A DNA stretch of 58,614 bases from an uncultured bacterium (GCA_937949555.1 CALEDV010000005.1:1-58614); one strand, 5' to 3'; counted from the stretch's first letter, positions 1-10,129 are shown. Numbers and translations: made by a program. The notes: a model not told the origin generated them from the sequence alone.

Positions 1-474
1 TACCCTGCTCTTTACCTCCACTACCACCAATACATCCTCTCCTTCTTTATTGCTCCACCCTATTACATCATACTCTTGCTCACTACCATTCTTGCGAACC
101 CTCACTCGGGGAGTTATGCTGGTTACCTTAAATTGCCTCCTGAGTATCTTCTCCATCGATGGCAAGGCCATGCCCTCGGCAAAATACCCAAACTTATCCC
201 CTATGCCCCCTATCTGCTCCCCAAGCCTTTTGAGCTGACGGTCTGTCTCCTTAAAACGCCGGTCCGTCTCTTGAAAACGCCTGTCCGTCTCTTTGTTGTC
301 TTCTCTTAACTCCCTGATAAGACGGTCTGTCTCTTGAAAGCGCTTATCCGTCTCTTTGCTGCTTTCTCTTAACTCCCTGATAAGACGGTCTGTCTCTGCA
401 CTTTGCTCCTTCAATGCAAAGATCATCTCCTTTAACTCCTGCCAACTAATCTCTGATGCCTTACTCATTTTCAT
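1..474 (-). CDS. DUF3782-like protein with ETDR coiled-coil repeats (partial, C-terminus off left edge)
   Basis: An open frame enters from the left edge and starts at ATG 474, or more likely at ATG 468, which lies about 10 nt from an AAGGGG ribosome site. The N-terminal third is a charged helical repeat with ETDR/ETDK recurring at 21-residue spacing. It is followed by a globular part containing GYFAEGMALPSMEKILR and a run ending VLVVVEVKSR, which resembles the core of PD-(D/E)XK-type DUF3782 proteins. The final catalytic region lies outside the window. Family assignment is by motif memory. The function of these proteins is poorly defined; nuclease-like is an inference. Confidence 0.6.
   Translation of the reverse strand, partial: MKMSKASEISWQELKEMIFALKEQSAETDRLIRELRESSKETDKRFQETDRLIRELREDNKETDRRFQETDRRFKETDRQLKRLGEQIGGIGDKFGYFAEGMALPSMEKILRRQFKVTSITPRVRVRKNGSEQEYDVIGWSNKEGEDVLVVVEVKSRV
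237..400 (-). repeat. In-frame 63-bp tandem repeat encoding ETDR heptad-like units
   Basis: A 34-base stretch at 301-334 recurs exactly at 364-397, giving a 63-bp (21-codon) period. Degenerate ETDRRF/ETDRQL copies continue towards 237. The repeat encodes the coiled-coil arm of the left-edge gene and could vary in length by slippage or recombination. Confidence 0.75.
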
Positions 475-839
475 ATCACCCCTTTGCCTGTGGTCTTAGA
501 AGGATTGTATCAAAGAAAAGGTGAAAAATAAAGGGATTGCCTATTGCCCTTATGGTTTTATAGCCCTAAAAAACAGTTGGCCATTAAATCTATCATCATT
601 GGCCCTTTCATCCCTGCGGAAGCAAGAATCCCTATTCAAAATCCAATTCCAATTGGTTCAGGGGGAATAATGCCAGATACGGTTCCATGCAGTGGAATAA
701 TTGTACCCACTAAGAAAAAACTGGCTTTACGCCGAAAAACAAAATAATTTCATATGGTTATGCACATCAGGGGGAGCTTCCCTTTTAAATAAGAGGCATA
801 AGATGTATCAGTCTGCAGAAATATAAAAAGGTGTAATAA
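475..839. other. Intergenic region, 365 bp, between two minus-strand genes
   Basis: No convincing gene is present. The left end should hold the promoter of the nuclease-like gene: on the minus strand TGATACAAT (504-511) fits an extended -10 element, with no good -35. A weak GGGA/TCCC hairpin followed by TTTT lies near 771-785. A 67-codon plus-strand frame at 544-747 is proline/isoleucine-rich, has no clear ribosome site and was not called. Confidence 0.5.
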
Positions 840-2936
840 TCATAGTATCATCATTGTCTCCATGAGTTTTCTAAATTCATGGGCTGGCAGAGGCCTGCTG
901 AAAAAGAATCCCTGTAGTTCATCGCATCTTAGATCACCAAGAAATTTCATCTGCTCTAAATGCTCCACCCCCTCTGCAATGACCTTTAATCCTAAGTTGT
1001 GGGCTATTTCTATTATGGTTTTAACGATCATAGCATCCTTTTGGTCAACGGTAATATTATTAACAAAGGACCTGTCAATCTTTAGTTTTGAGATAGGGAG
1101 ATTCTTCAGATAACTCAATGAGGAATAACCAGTGCCAAAATCGTCTATTGATACCTGAATACCCTCTCCCCTGAATCGCTCAAGGGTACTGATAACTCCC
1201 TGCACATCTTGCATAAGAATGCTCTCTGTAAGTTCAAGCTCAAACATTGAAGGATTGACCTTCGCATCATGAATAGTCTCTATTACAAAATCAGCAAAGT
1301 CAGCCTTCTTGAAATGTTTCAGTGATATGTTGACAGCCATAGTAACTGCGGGCAGGCCTATCTCTGTCCATAGAACCGCCTGTTCAATAGCCTGTTTTAT
1401 TATCAATTCGCTCATTGGCACAATGAGTCCTGTCTCTTCTGCTACGGGGATGAACTTGCCTGGTGATATCTGACCCTTGTCTGGATGAAGCCATCTGACA
1501 AGTGCCTCTGCCCCTACAATCTTACCCGTCTGAATGGATATTTGCGGCTGGAAATGGAGCAAAAATTCTTTGTTTTCAATTGCCCTGCGCATATCGTTTT
1601 CAACATTCAGTTTTTCAAGGGCATATTGATTCATGCTCTGATTGAAAAACTGGTAGGTGTTTTTCTCCTGAGTCTTTGCATAATACATGGCCGTCTCAGC
1701 GTTTTTCAGGAGCCGTTCAGGTGCATCGCCATCATCAGGATATATTGAAATGCCAATGCTCGCTGTAATGTAGATAACATTTCCCTGCAGTGAAAAGGGG
1801 TCTCTCATCGCCTTTATGATTCTTTGGGCAGCAATTACTGCGTTTTCTGCCCTGTCTATCTCCGATAGAATTATTGCAAAGTCATCTCCTCCTATACGAG
1901 ACACAATATCGCTATCCCGCAAGCAGGGGCTGATGCGAAGAGATGCAGCCTTCAATAATCTGTCCCCAATATCATAACCCAGCGATTCATTGACCTTTTT
2001 GAAGTTGTCAAGATCTAAAAACATAACTCCAAACTTGATCCTGTATCTTTTTGCCCTGATTATCAATTGATTGAGACGGTCTATGAAAAGCACTCTGTTA
2101 GGCAGGCCCGTAACAGGGTCATTGTATGCCAGTTTTATGAGCGCCTGCTCCTTTTGCTGGATTGCTTTTTCGACAGAGGCGTTAGTTATCTCCCTGCCAG
2201 TTCCATGCAGGGCGGTAATCCTGTTGTCCCTGTTCATCAATCCCTTAATTGCCCATTGTATACAGCGGGCATCTCTGTTTGCTTTTGAATCTGAGGTGAT
2301 ATATTCAATTGTGAAAGAAGGGTTCTCAGGGGTAAGCCTAGTGAGTTTCTGCTGGAATTCTTCTCTAATCTTGCCATAGGGAAGCAGATTGTAGAAGGGT
2401 TGCTCAAGGGTGTCTTCATAGGGTATGGAGAGGTAACTGCGGAAGGAGTCATTAATAAATGTTACCCTGCTGTCAGGATGCATAAGGCATATGAACTCTG
2501 CCTGGTTATTAATTATATGTTCTAATTTTTTGAGATTTTTTATTAGGGAAGACTCGCCTTTGAGCCATTCAGTAACATCTATGTGTTGTATTGGTAAATA
2601 ATCCTGCAGTTGAGGTATTCTTAGCACATTTAAGAATATGCTTCTTGGTTCCTCCCTGTTACACCCTGGTATTTCTATGAGAATATTTTTAGCGCTTCCT
2701 TTTATTAGGTGGTCTATTTTTTCGAGCAGGTCTCCATGGGGGTACTGTTCAGAAAGTATGTTTTTCCAGACCTCTTTAAGATGGCTTCCTGTTATTTTAT
2801 CGGCACTGAAGTCCTCATGACAGTGCTGCAGAAAAAAACCTTCAAGGGTTTTTGACAGGGATATTATAATCCCCTCACTGTTTATAAAGAGCGTATCCTC
2901 TGGAATTACGGTCAGGAGGGTTTCAAGGGGATTCAT
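840..2936 (-). CDS. PAS-PAS-GGDEF-EAL cyclic-di-GMP turnover protein
   Basis: A soluble 698-residue protein with two PAS-like segments (about 10-110 and 137-250), a GGDEF domain (about 265-425) and an EAL domain (about 445-690). The GGDEF signature reads GGDDF (349-353), a conservative variant that may still support diguanylate cyclase activity. The EAL part keeps EALVRW (477-482), ELTES and [10 protein letters not shown], so phosphodiesterase activity is expected. No membrane segment is seen, so it probably senses an intracellular signal through PAS. It overlaps the end of argB by 14 nt and is probably cotranscribed with it. Which enzymatic activity dominates cannot be read from sequence. 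Confidence 0.9.
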   Translation of the reverse strand: MNPLETLLTVIPEDTLFINSEGIIISLSKTLEGFFLQHCHEDFSADKITGSHLKEVWKNILSEQYPHGDLLEKIDHLIKGSAKNILIEIPGCNREEPRSIFLNVLRIPQLQDYLPIQHIDVTEWLKGESSLIKNLKKLEHIINNQAEFICLMHPDSRVTFINDSFRSYLSIPYEDTLEQPFYNLLPYGKIREEFQQKLTRLTPENPSFTIEYITSDSKANRDARCIQWAIKGLMNRDNRITALHGTGREITNASVEKAIQQKEQALIKLAYNDPVTGLPNRVLFIDRLNQLIIRAKRYRIKFGVMFLDLDNFKKVNESLGYDIGDRLLKAASLRISPCLRDSDIVSRIGGDDFAIILSEIDRAENAVIAAQRIIKAMRDPFSLQGNVIYITASIGISIYPDDGDAPERLLKNAETAMYYAKTQEKNTYQFFNQSMNQYALEKLNVENDMRRAIENKEFLLHFQPQISIQTGKIVGAEALVRWLHPDKGQISPGKFIPVAEETGLIVPMSELIIKQAIEQAVLWTEIGLPAVTMAVNISLKHFKKADFADFVIETIHDAKVNPSMFELELTESILMQDVQGVISTLERFRGEGIQVSIDDFGTGYSSLSYLKNLPISKLKIDRSFVNNITVDQKDAMIVKTIIEIAHNLGLKVIAEGVEHLEQMKFLGDLRCDELQGFFFSRPLPAHEFRKLMETMMIL

Positions 2937-3819
2937 TGCCTACTATTTCAGTTCCGATCCCCTCTCTGGTAAATATCTCTAAAAGTAAACAGTGGGGAAT
3001 TCGTCCATCAATTATGTGATTCTTAGCAACACCTTTATCAAGCGCCCTCAGACAGGCATGCACTTTGGGCAGCATCCCTCCTACAATAGCCCCTTCGTTG
3101 ATGAGTTCTAACACATCCTCTTTTTTTAAGGTTGAAATGAATCTTCCAGTTGAGTCCTTTATACCAGGCACATCGGTAAGCAATATGAGTTTCTCAGCCT
3201 GAAGAGATGCTGCAAGGGCAGAGGCAACATAATCGGCATTGATATTATAAGACTCCCCCTTAGGGCCAACCCCGATTGGTGAAATCACTGGTATAAAGCC
3301 ATCCCTCTGAAGGCATAGTATTACATCGTGATTTATCCTCTCAACCTCGCCAACCTGACCTATGTCTATTGTCTCTTCATCACCTGCTTTTGCTGACCTT
3401 TTTATTATCTTTTTCTTTGCCCCTATAAGCCATCCATCTTTTCCTGAAAGCCCTACAGCCTTTGCGCCATGGCTGTTTATAAGGGATACAATCTCCTTGT
3501 TTATCAGTCCTCCCAGAACCATCTCAACAATATCCATGGTCTCTTTGTCTGTAACACGTTGACCCTGGATAAATTCAGGCTCTTTCCCCATTCTCTTCAT
3601 GGTTTCACTTATCTTGGGCCCACCGCCGTGGACAATTACAGTCCTTATCCCTATAAAATTAAAGAGGGCTATATCTTGGGCAAAGGAGTTTTTAAGGGAT
3701 TCCTCGCCCTGTGCTGCTCCTCCGTATTTGATTACAAAGGTCTTGCCGTAAAAATTCCTTATAAAGGGTAGAGATTCTATGAGGATGTTAGCCTTCATAA
3801 TAAGTTCTTTCATTTCCAT
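2923..3819 (-). CDS. argB: Acetylglutamate kinase
   Basis: Phosphorylates N-acetylglutamate with ATP in arginine biosynthesis in the cytoplasm. The 298 residues match the family length. The N-terminal FVIKYGGAA (Lys31) and HGGGP (64-68) are the nucleotide and substrate loops of the amino-acid kinase fold, and GQRVTD and NADYVAS are also typical. ATG 3819 has a GAGGA ribosome site, though the homologous start may be MKANIL seven codons later. No other arg genes are nearby. A TATAAT-like -10 at 3858-3863 (minus) with a poor -35 may give it its own promoter in the 150-bp gap after hemA. Confidence 0.95.
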   Translation of the reverse strand: MEMKELIMKANILIESLPFIRNFYGKTFVIKYGGAAQGEESLKNSFAQDIALFNFIGIRTVIVHGGGPKISETMKRMGKEPEFIQGQRVTDKETMDIVEMVLGGLINKEIVSLINSHGAKAVGLSGKDGWLIGAKKKIIKRSAKAGDEETIDIGQVGEVERINHDVILCLQRDGFIPVISPIGVGPKGESYNINADYVASALAASLQAEKLILLTDVPGIKDSTGRFISTLKKEDVLELINEGAIVGGMLPKVHACLRALDKGVAKNHIIDGRIPHCLLLEIFTREGIGTEIVGNESP

Positions 3820-3969
3820 GGGTATCCTCGCTCAAGTAGATTTATTGCCTTTTGCAAATTATAAAACCACCCAAAGCACAGAGCTTCTGGTGATGCAAAG
3901 TGCCTGTAAGGCTATATTCAATTTAATGCCTCAAAGGGGTCTGCTTTGTAAGACATCCCTTTAGTTAAA

Positions 3970-5232
3970 TCAATGCTCTTTGTGATTAAATAGTTTTTTT
4001 ATCAATGCAACAAGTTCCTTAGAATCCTCGCATTGTTCCTTAAGGGCTACAGTGGGTGGATGAATAAGTTTGTTGATTATAGCAGTGCCCATATAATGAA
4101 CTGCCCGGAGTGTTTCTTCATCCATATCAGGGAATCTGTTTTTTAGCTTCTGAAATTCCTCATCTCTTATCCTCTCTGCATGCTGACGCATTGCGATAAT
4201 AGTTGGTATAGCCTCAAGGGAATGGAGCCATTTCATATACCTTTCAACCTCTTCGTTTACTATAGATTCTGCCTTTTCAGCCTCTCTCTTTCTCCCGCTG
4301 ATGTTGGAGTCAACCACTCCCTGCAGGTCGTCCACATCGTAAAGATAGATGTTGTCAATATCATTAATTGCGGGATCTACATTTCTTGGCACTGATATAT
4401 CTATTATAAAAACAGGTCGGTTGCGCCTGTCCTTCATCAGCCTCTGGGCCTGTTCTTTTTTTATTATGTAATCAGGGGCGCCGGTTGAACAGATTATGAT
4501 ATCAATGTTTACCAATTCTGACAGGAAGTCTTTAAATTCAATTGCCCTTCCCCTAAAGGCTGCTGCAAGCTCACAACCCCTTTGATAGGTCCTATTTGCA
4601 ACCACTACATTGGAAACCCCATTGTTTACAAGATGCCTTGCCGCAAGTTCTGCCATCTCGCCGGCACCTATTAACATGGATGTCCTCCCCTGCAGGGTGG
4701 TAAATATCTTCTTGGCAAGTTCCACGGCAGCGAAGCTTATAGAGACCGCATTCTCTGCGATCTTTGTTTCAGAGCGAACCCTTTTTGCCGTTGATATTGC
4801 GTGGCTGAAGAGTCTGTTTAAAACCACTCCTGTGGCTTTGTTTTTAAGGGCAAATTCATAGGCATCCTTGATCTGCCCTAATATCTGGGGTTCTCCGATG
4901 ACCATTGAATCTAAGCTTGAGGCAACACGAAAGGTGTGCCTTACCCCTTCTTGATCGTAAAAGACATAGAGATGTGGAGAAAAAAGTCCCTTGTCAATTC
5001 CATGGATCTCTGAGAGGAGATCCTTGATAGGTTCCAAGGGTTCTTCATCGGACTCTGATACTGCAAAGAGCTCAACCCTGTTGCAGGTAGATAGTATGGC
5101 AGATTCCTTTATCTGCCTTAGGGCCTTCAATTTTTCAATACCCTTGAATAATTTGTCTCCTGAGAAGGCGAGTTTCTCCCTTACCTCCACCCCGGCAGTC
5201 TTATGATTGAGCCCTAAAAGAATTATCCTCAT
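3970..5232 (-). CDS. hemA: Glutamyl-tRNA reductase
   Basis: Reduces glutamyl-tRNA(Glu) to glutamate-1-semialdehyde with NADPH, the first step of C5 tetrapyrrole synthesis. The 420-residue protein carries GLNHKTAGVEVREKLAF at the N-terminus, the catalytic cysteine in STCNRVELF (Cys50), the SLDSMVIGEPQILGQI block and an NADPH-binding IGAGEMAELAA segment. Its ATG overlaps the stop of ccsB by one base, so the two are translationally coupled. This pairing of heme synthesis with cytochrome c assembly recurs in many bacteria and fits the cytochrome-rich content of the window. Confidence 0.96.
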   Translation of the reverse strand: MRIILLGLNHKTAGVEVREKLAFSGDKLFKGIEKLKALRQIKESAILSTCNRVELFAVSESDEEPLEPIKDLLSEIHGIDKGLFSPHLYVFYDQEGVRHTFRVASSLDSMVIGEPQILGQIKDAYEFALKNKATGVVLNRLFSHAISTAKRVRSETKIAENAVSISFAAVELAKKIFTTLQGRTSMLIGAGEMAELAARHLVNNGVSNVVVANRTYQRGCELAAAFRGRAIEFKDFLSELVNIDIIICSTGAPDYIIKKEQAQRLMKDRRNRPVFIIDISVPRNVDPAINDIDNIYLYDVDDLQGVVDSNISGRKREAEKAESIVNEEVERYMKWLHSLEAIPTIIAMRQHAERIRDEEFQKLKNRFPDMDEETLRAVHYMGTAIINKLIHPPTVALKEQCEDSKELVALIKKLFNHKEH

Positions 5233-6044
5233 CAGAATGAATGATAGCTTTTCATCAGCAGGTTGACGCCGTAATAGGTGAAAAGAACGGTTATAAATCC
5301 TGCTATAGAAAAAAGCGCTGCCTTTCTCCCCTTATAGCCTTTTATTATCCTGAGATGTAAAATCATGGCATAAATCAACCATGTGATCATGGACCAAACC
5401 TCTTTGGGATCCCACCTCCAGTAACTGCCCATTGCCTCCTCAGCCCATAGTGCCCCAGATATAATCGCAAAGGTTAAAAGGGGAAAACCCAGGGCAATTA
5501 ACTTGTAATTGATCTCATCGAGTATCTGAACGCTTGGCAGTCTCTTAAACATGGGGCTTGTCTTTTTGCTCTTTAGGTGTCTTTCTTGGATAAGATACAT
5601 TAGTCCAATGCCAGAGGCTACTGCGAAGGATGCGTTGCCCACAAAGGCAAATAGGGTGTGCACAGCAAGCCAGTAGCTTTGCAGTATAGGGCTTAAGGGG
5701 CGAATCTCCGAAGGAAGGGCAGAGGAGGAAAGCATAAGGACAACCACTACAGGCAGTATAAAAGTGCCAAGGAGCATAAACTTGTAACGATAATAGAGGT
5801 AGAAATATATGACCATTACAGACCATGCAAAAAAGGAAGATGACTCATGCATACTTGTGATGGGGATGTTGCCTGTGAGCATAAACCTGCAAAAGATAGC
5901 CGCACTGTGGGCTATAAACCCGGTAATCACAAACCCAGGGAAAAAGACCTGGCTCTTTAGTGAATCCCTGAAGAGGCTACATATGTTTATTATGAGGGCT
6001 ATAAAATACAGCCCGATGGCTATGTCTGGAAGTATTAAAAGCAT
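5232..6044 (-). CDS. CcsB/HemX-type cytochrome c biogenesis membrane protein
   Basis: A 270-residue integral membrane protein with about eight hydrophobic segments. The heme-handling block SYWRWDPKEVWSMITWL (208-224) is a WWD-type motif of the CcsA/CcmC/HemX superfamily. Conserved histidines flank it (His65, His129 and one in AMILHLRI). These proteins deliver or coordinate heme during System II cytochrome c maturation, or act as HemX partners of HemA. Position directly upstream of hemA supports either reading. A ResB/Ccs1 partner is not in the window. Confidence 0.88.
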   Translation of the reverse strand: MLLILPDIAIGLYFIALIINICSLFRDSLKSQVFFPGFVITGFIAHSAAIFCRFMLTGNIPITSMHESSSFFAWSVMVIYFYLYYRYKFMLLGTFILPVVVVLMLSSSALPSEIRPLSPILQSYWLAVHTLFAFVGNASFAVASGIGLMYLIQERHLKSKKTSPMFKRLPSVQILDEINYKLIALGFPLLTFAIISGALWAEEAMGSYWRWDPKEVWSMITWLIYAMILHLRIIKGYKGRKAALFSIAGFITVLFTYYGVNLLMKSYHSF

Positions 6045-6047
6045 ATC

Positions 6048-6782
6048 TCAGAAACAGCCGAGTTCACAATTCTTGATCTTTATTTTCATCTCATCGGCCT
6101 TTTTGCCAACGATTCCATAGGGAACTCCCAGTGATTCAGCGATCATCCTTGCCTCATGACAGGTTATCCTGCCTTCCTTAGCCTTTTCTGCGAGCTCTTC
6201 TTGTATCCTTTTTGCAATTATCGTTTCTTCCATCAGGGTAATTAACTCCTTTATGTTCAGGGTTTCAATGTCTAAACAAGTTATTATCGGTTTGTCTTTT
6301 ATATTAGGCAGTGTCTCGCTGTTGCCTTTATGGATTATGATATCTGCCTTCTGTAACAGTCTCGAGGCAGAGGGTTTATAGTCCTTTTTTTCGAGAGAAT
6401 TTAAAAATACTACAATATCAGGATTTAAAAACTCAACGGCGCTGTTGCCCTCCACCACGACCCCCGAGAGATGACTAAGGCTGTCCATTGCCATAGGCAG
6501 GACCTCTCCGAGCCTCTCAGGGGGTGATTGCACCCAGAGTACCTTTTCAGCCCCAGCCCTAAGCATCCTTGCTGTGTCTTTGTCTTCCATAGCTATAATC
6601 TCTGGGTCCTCAGAAAGGGCACAGTATATGTTTGAGCGAGTGTACTTTAGGGCGCCCCATGTTTTGCATCCTAACGGGCTGCTTGGATTTATAGGATTGC
6701 CCTTGAGCAGACCGAGGATTTTGACAATCAAAGTAGTCTTACCAATGGAGCTATGTGCCCCTCCTAGGCCTATGACTATCAA
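6048..6782 (-). CDS. MobB-like P-loop NTPase with C-terminal CELGCF domain
   Basis: A 244-residue protein. The N-terminal 165 residues look like a MobB-type P-loop GTPase: Walker A GGAHSSIGKTTL near residue 7, VVVEGNSA near 110 and VVFLNS near 125. MobB proteins assist insertion of guanine nucleotide into molybdenum cofactor. About 50 C-terminal residues form a separate helical unit (ITCHEARMIAESLGVPYGIV) ending in KNCELGCF, a CxxxC tail. I recall similar tails on small proteins near molybdoenzyme genes but cannot name the family. It overlaps the upstream methyltransferase by 4 nt and is 3 nt from ccsB. Role in Mo cofactor handling is inferred. Confidence 0.65.
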   Translation of the reverse strand: MIVIGLGGAHSSIGKTTLIVKILGLLKGNPINPSSPLGCKTWGALKYTRSNIYCALSEDPEIIAMEDKDTARMLRAGAEKVLWVQSPPERLGEVLPMAMDSLSHLSGVVVEGNSAVEFLNPDIVVFLNSLEKKDYKPSASRLLQKADIIIHKGNSETLPNIKDKPIITCLDIETLNIKELITLMEETIIAKRIQEELAEKAKEGRITCHEARMIAESLGVPYGIVGKKADEMKIKIKNCELGCF

Positions 6783-7828
6783 GCTTGATAAACCTCCTGT
6801 GGTTTAGTGGCTGAAAAAAGCATCTCTACCCCCTTATTTTTATCAGCCAATACTATAAAAGGTTCTAAGGTCTCTATCAACTCGGCTGCAATACGGCTCT
6901 GTATGTCAGGCTTATCGGTCCAGAGGTATCTTTTATTCTTTAGTATATGCATACTCGCAGCAGCAATAAATCTACTGCCCCTTGAGGTAGTAATAATACG
7001 AAAATGTTCAATCCCTGCCAGTTTAGCGCAGAGTGCCATTGATTGGGGATTGAAGATATGTAGATGTCTGGGCGGATCAAGGGCCATCCAATGTTTCCCA
7101 AATATCTTGCGTTGTAAGGCAGAGGCATTTGGGGTGGCAATCAATAGCTGCCCCTGAGGTTTTAGCAGCCCCCAGCATTTTTTTAAAAATTCTACGGGTT
7201 CGTATAGGTGTTCAAAGACATGACTTGAGACAATTGCATCAAAACTATTTGGCCGATAATTGCTTTCCATGAAACTACCCTGCCTTACCAACAGCCCCTT
7301 TGACTGTGCATTTTGCACTGCCTTGATATCAGGGTCAATGCCCTCTGCATACCAGCCCCAGTTATTCATAAACTCTATCAATTCACCGCCTCCACATCCT
7401 ATGTCAAGCAGATGTCCCTGGGGTTTTTTAACCAGCCTTTTAAACCAAAAATCAGCAGACACCCTTTTGTGCGGAACAAGCAATAAGCAAAACCCAAGTA
7501 TTTTATAGTATAGGGCAACATCCTTTTCCCTATAACCGTATCGCCATGCCCAATAGCCTAACTTTATCCTTTCCTTAAGACCTGTTGCATTGGTATTATG
7601 ATTCTCATGGGTCGGATACTTTTCATAGGCGTTGTGTATTTCCTCTGGCACAGGCTGAGGGTCAACCCAGAGCAGGCCGCATTGTGGGCACTCCCTTGTG
7701 CTCCATCTGCCTGCTATAGTGCCAATAATATCATTCATATCGGAATACAATAACCTCCCCTGACAGGAACATAATTTACATATATTCATGGAATAGGTAT
7801 GGATTCTCTTAGGAGGCTTTTCGTTCAT
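6779..7828 (-). CDS. Class I SAM-dependent methyltransferase with N-terminal zinc-ribbon-like segment
   Basis: A 349-residue protein. The first 60 residues carry two cysteine pairs (CKLCSC near 17 and CPQC near 49), suggesting a zinc ribbon. The methyltransferase core begins at LLDIGCGGGELIEFM (motif I), followed by FDAIVSSHVFEHL and LLKPQGQLLIATPN. This architecture is typical of sugar/polysaccharide methyltransferases in O-antigen clusters. It overlaps the flippase by 20 nt and the MobB-like gene by 4 nt, so it is embedded in the LPS operon. The substrate is unknown. Confidence 0.8.
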   Translation of the reverse strand: MNEKPPKRIHTYSMNICKLCSCQGRLLYSDMNDIIGTIAGRWSTRECPQCGLLWVDPQPVPEEIHNAYEKYPTHENHNTNATGLKERIKLGYWAWRYGYREKDVALYYKILGFCLLLVPHKRVSADFWFKRLVKKPQGHLLDIGCGGGELIEFMNNWGWYAEGIDPDIKAVQNAQSKGLLVRQGSFMESNYRPNSFDAIVSSHVFEHLYEPVEFLKKCWGLLKPQGQLLIATPNASALQRKIFGKHWMALDPPRHLHIFNPQSMALCAKLAGIEHFRIITTSRGSRFIAAASMHILKNKRYLWTDKPDIQSRIAAELIETLEPFIVLADKNKGVEMLFSATKPQEVYQA

Positions 7829-9338
7829 AGGGCAGTGCGCTTAATAGTTTCCTTAGGAACATCCGCTCCCTATCAGTAAGCAACAGAAACCAAGAGGCAA
7901 GGACATAAAGTAATATCCCAATGCCGATAGCATACCAAACAGGCTCAAGGGCTGCAAAAACCCCTAAGGTAAGGAGGCTCAAGGCTGCTACAAAACCGTT
8001 TCTTTTGATTGTTTCTAAGGATTCAGGAACTATCCTGGGGCACATAATAAACAGAAGTATTCCGTCAATGCCAGCCCTCAAAGCCCACGCTATTGCCGCC
8101 CCAAGAATACCAAAGAATTCAATGAGCAGTACCAAGGCAATTAGATAGAGGGGCAATTCCAGAAGATGGAGCTTTGCCGTAATATCTGGCCTGCGGTGAG
8201 CCTGAAGGAATCCATAGGGCATAAAGGCAATACAGTTTAAGAATACACCTACTGCTAACCACTGTAATAGGGTTGCACTTCTATCAGCGAAGTCACTGCT
8301 GAGCCATAATTTCAATCCTGTGTGTGCAAAGGCGATAAATATAAGCGCTATGGGAAATACAATAACCAAGACATACCTTATCGCCTTGTCAAGAACTGCG
8401 ATAGTTTTAGGCCTGTCCGTTGAAGAAAATGCCGATAGGGTTGGAAAAACCGCTCCAGCTATGGCCACTGCAATAAGGGTAACCTTTGAAACGATCTCAT
8501 AGGGGGTTGTATAGTAAGCCACCACAGAGACAGAAAGCATAGATGCAATGATAAAACGATCAAAGTAAACCATAACGGGACCTATAACGGTGCTTACCGT
8601 AATCCAGCCTCCATAAGACAATTGACCCTTTAGGGCTTTGGCATTAAAGGAGCGGAATTGCCTTGTTTCTGGAGCTGCCTTAAAACAGGCAAGGATATAC
8701 AGGAAGAATGCCATTATCCTGATAACAAAAAGCGCGCCAATTGCCAGAGTTATATCCCTTGATATTTGAAGGGTCAAAAGGGGGGCAATAAAGTTTAAGC
8801 TGCCCATAAGCGACTGAATCACATTTATATAGAAAAAGGACTGATGTGCCTCCAATATACCCTTAAGCCCTGTGGATACTATAGTTACTGGTACCGCAAG
8901 GGAGAGTACCTTTAGAGAAAGTATGAATTCTGCCTCATGGTCCGCAGATACCTTTAGTATATTTGCAACCACTGGCTCAGACAGGACAAAGAGCCCTGCT
9001 GCCCCAAGGATGCCAAAAAACAACATAGCCTGCAGAGAGCTCCAGGCTAACTCAGCCCTCTTTTCATAGTCTCCTGTGAGGATATACTGGGCTATGGAGT
9101 AGGTCAACGCCCTTGAAAGCCCCAGATCAAAGAGGGTAAAGTACCCTATAATTGCCCAAGAAAGGGTCAGGAAGCCAAACCTCTCAAGGCCAAAACCCTC
9201 AATGATAAGGGGTATAGTTACCAGTCCCACGGCAAGGGGCGCAGTGAGACCCAGCATATTCAATAGGCTGTTAGCAGCGATAATCCTCCCTGAGAGCGCC
9301 TTTTCCATGCTAATCATCGAGCCTGTCAAGGAGGGCAA
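7809..9338 (-). CDS. Wzx-type polysaccharide flippase
   Basis: A 509-residue polytopic protein with about 12-14 hydrophobic segments of the MATE/polysaccharide-transport superfamily. It begins with an amphipathic region then GLVTIPLIIEGFGLERFG, typical of oligosaccharide flippases. It should move undecaprenyl-linked O-antigen or glycan units across the inner membrane. It overlaps the upstream glycosyltransferase by 29 nt and lies two genes from a predicted O-antigen ligase, which supports the assignment. Substrate specificity cannot be read. Confidence 0.85.
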   Translation of the reverse strand: MPSLTGSMISMEKALSGRIIAANSLLNMLGLTAPLAVGLVTIPLIIEGFGLERFGFLTLSWAIIGYFTLFDLGLSRALTYSIAQYILTGDYEKRAELAWSSLQAMLFFGILGAAGLFVLSEPVVANILKVSADHEAEFILSLKVLSLAVPVTIVSTGLKGILEAHQSFFYINVIQSLMGSLNFIAPLLTLQISRDITLAIGALFVIRIMAFFLYILACFKAAPETRQFRSFNAKALKGQLSYGGWITVSTVIGPVMVYFDRFIIASMLSVSVVAYYTTPYEIVSKVTLIAVAIAGAVFPTLSAFSSTDRPKTIAVLDKAIRYVLVIVFPIALIFIAFAHTGLKLWLSSDFADRSATLLQWLAVGVFLNCIAFMPYGFLQAHRRPDITAKLHLLELPLYLIALVLLIEFFGILGAAIAWALRAGIDGILLFIMCPRIVPESLETIKRNGFVAALSLLTLGVFAALEPVWYAIGIGILLYVLASWFLLLTDRERMFLRKLLSALPYERKAS

Positions 9339-10125
9339 GATATTCAGGTGCCCACTTGTCCTTTAGCTCTATTAATCTGTGCCTGTCAACAAACTCAGGG
9401 TGTCCAGACTTGAGGGTAATTTTTATGTAGTGATGAATAAACACATCCAGGCATATATGAAGGGGTTTTATGTCGCCCTCCTTCAGGCTGCGTTCTTTGA
9501 TTCTCAGGTATAGATCATAGTCTGCCTGCTGCATCCTCTCATCCCATAGCCCTATTTTCTCGATTGCCTCTCTATGTATCATTATGGTGCTGCCTACAAA
9601 TCCCTCTTTTATCCTGTGTTTGAAGGTCTCATAGCGGTAGTTGCAAAAGTCTTCCCAGTTGCCATACATGAGCGAGTGGGCAAGTTTTAAAGTGGTTGCA
9701 GAATTGCCTGTAAGGGTTATGAGGTTTCTCAGGATCCTCCACCGTTTTTTCAGCCTTCTGGTTGCCTCTCTGTTTTCGAGGTGCTCAATGCCGCAGGCGG
9801 TAGCCGCAAGAAGCTCATTGCGGCTCATACTGTCAATCATGCGGCTGTCCCATTGAGGGGAAAGTATAAGATCGTTGTTTAAAAAGGCAAGCCATTTATA
9901 CTGCGCCTTCTCGATGCCCCTATTCTGGCAGAAGGGGTAGGAGTAGTTGGCTCTATTGTATATAACCTTTGCGCCAACAGATTCAAAAAACTCGGGACTA
10001 CCGTCAGTGGACCCATTGTCAATTATTATTAGCTCGAAGGGACTTGAGGTATATTTAGAAAGGCTTGCCCAGAACATACGATTAATGTTGAGCTGATTGT
10101 ATATGGCTGTGATAACGCTAATCAT
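9310..10125 (-). CDS. Family 2 glycosyltransferase
   Basis: A 271-residue cytoplasmic enzyme with a GT-A fold: SVITAIYNQ at the N-terminus, LIIIDNGSTDGSPEF (about 33-47) and LAFLNNDLILSP, where NND replaces the usual DxD metal motif. A conserved GFVGSTIMIHREA and GLWDERM follow, as in rhamnosyl-type GT2 enzymes. It probably adds a sugar during O-antigen assembly. It sits 4 nt after the O-antigen ligase and overlaps the flippase gene. Donor and acceptor are unknown. Confidence 0.85.
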   Translation of the reverse strand: MISVITAIYNQLNINRMFWASLSKYTSSPFELIIIDNGSTDGSPEFFESVGAKVIYNRANYSYPFCQNRGIEKAQYKWLAFLNNDLILSPQWDSRMIDSMSRNELLAATACGIEHLENREATRRLKKRWRILRNLITLTGNSATTLKLAHSLMYGNWEDFCNYRYETFKHRIKEGFVGSTIMIHREAIEKIGLWDERMQQADYDLYLRIKERSLKEGDIKPLHICLDVFIHHYIKITLKSGHPEFVDRHRLIELKDKWAPEYLALLDRLDD

Positions 10126-10129
10126 GCCT

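Noticed and set aside
544-747. 67-codon plus-strand frame in the first intergenic gap
   Set aside because: Biased toward Pro/Ile, no ribosome site, no recognisable domain; probably chance.
3820-3969. Possible riboswitch or terminator between hemA and argB
   Set aside because: Only short, weak stems are visible; no known RNA family recognised.
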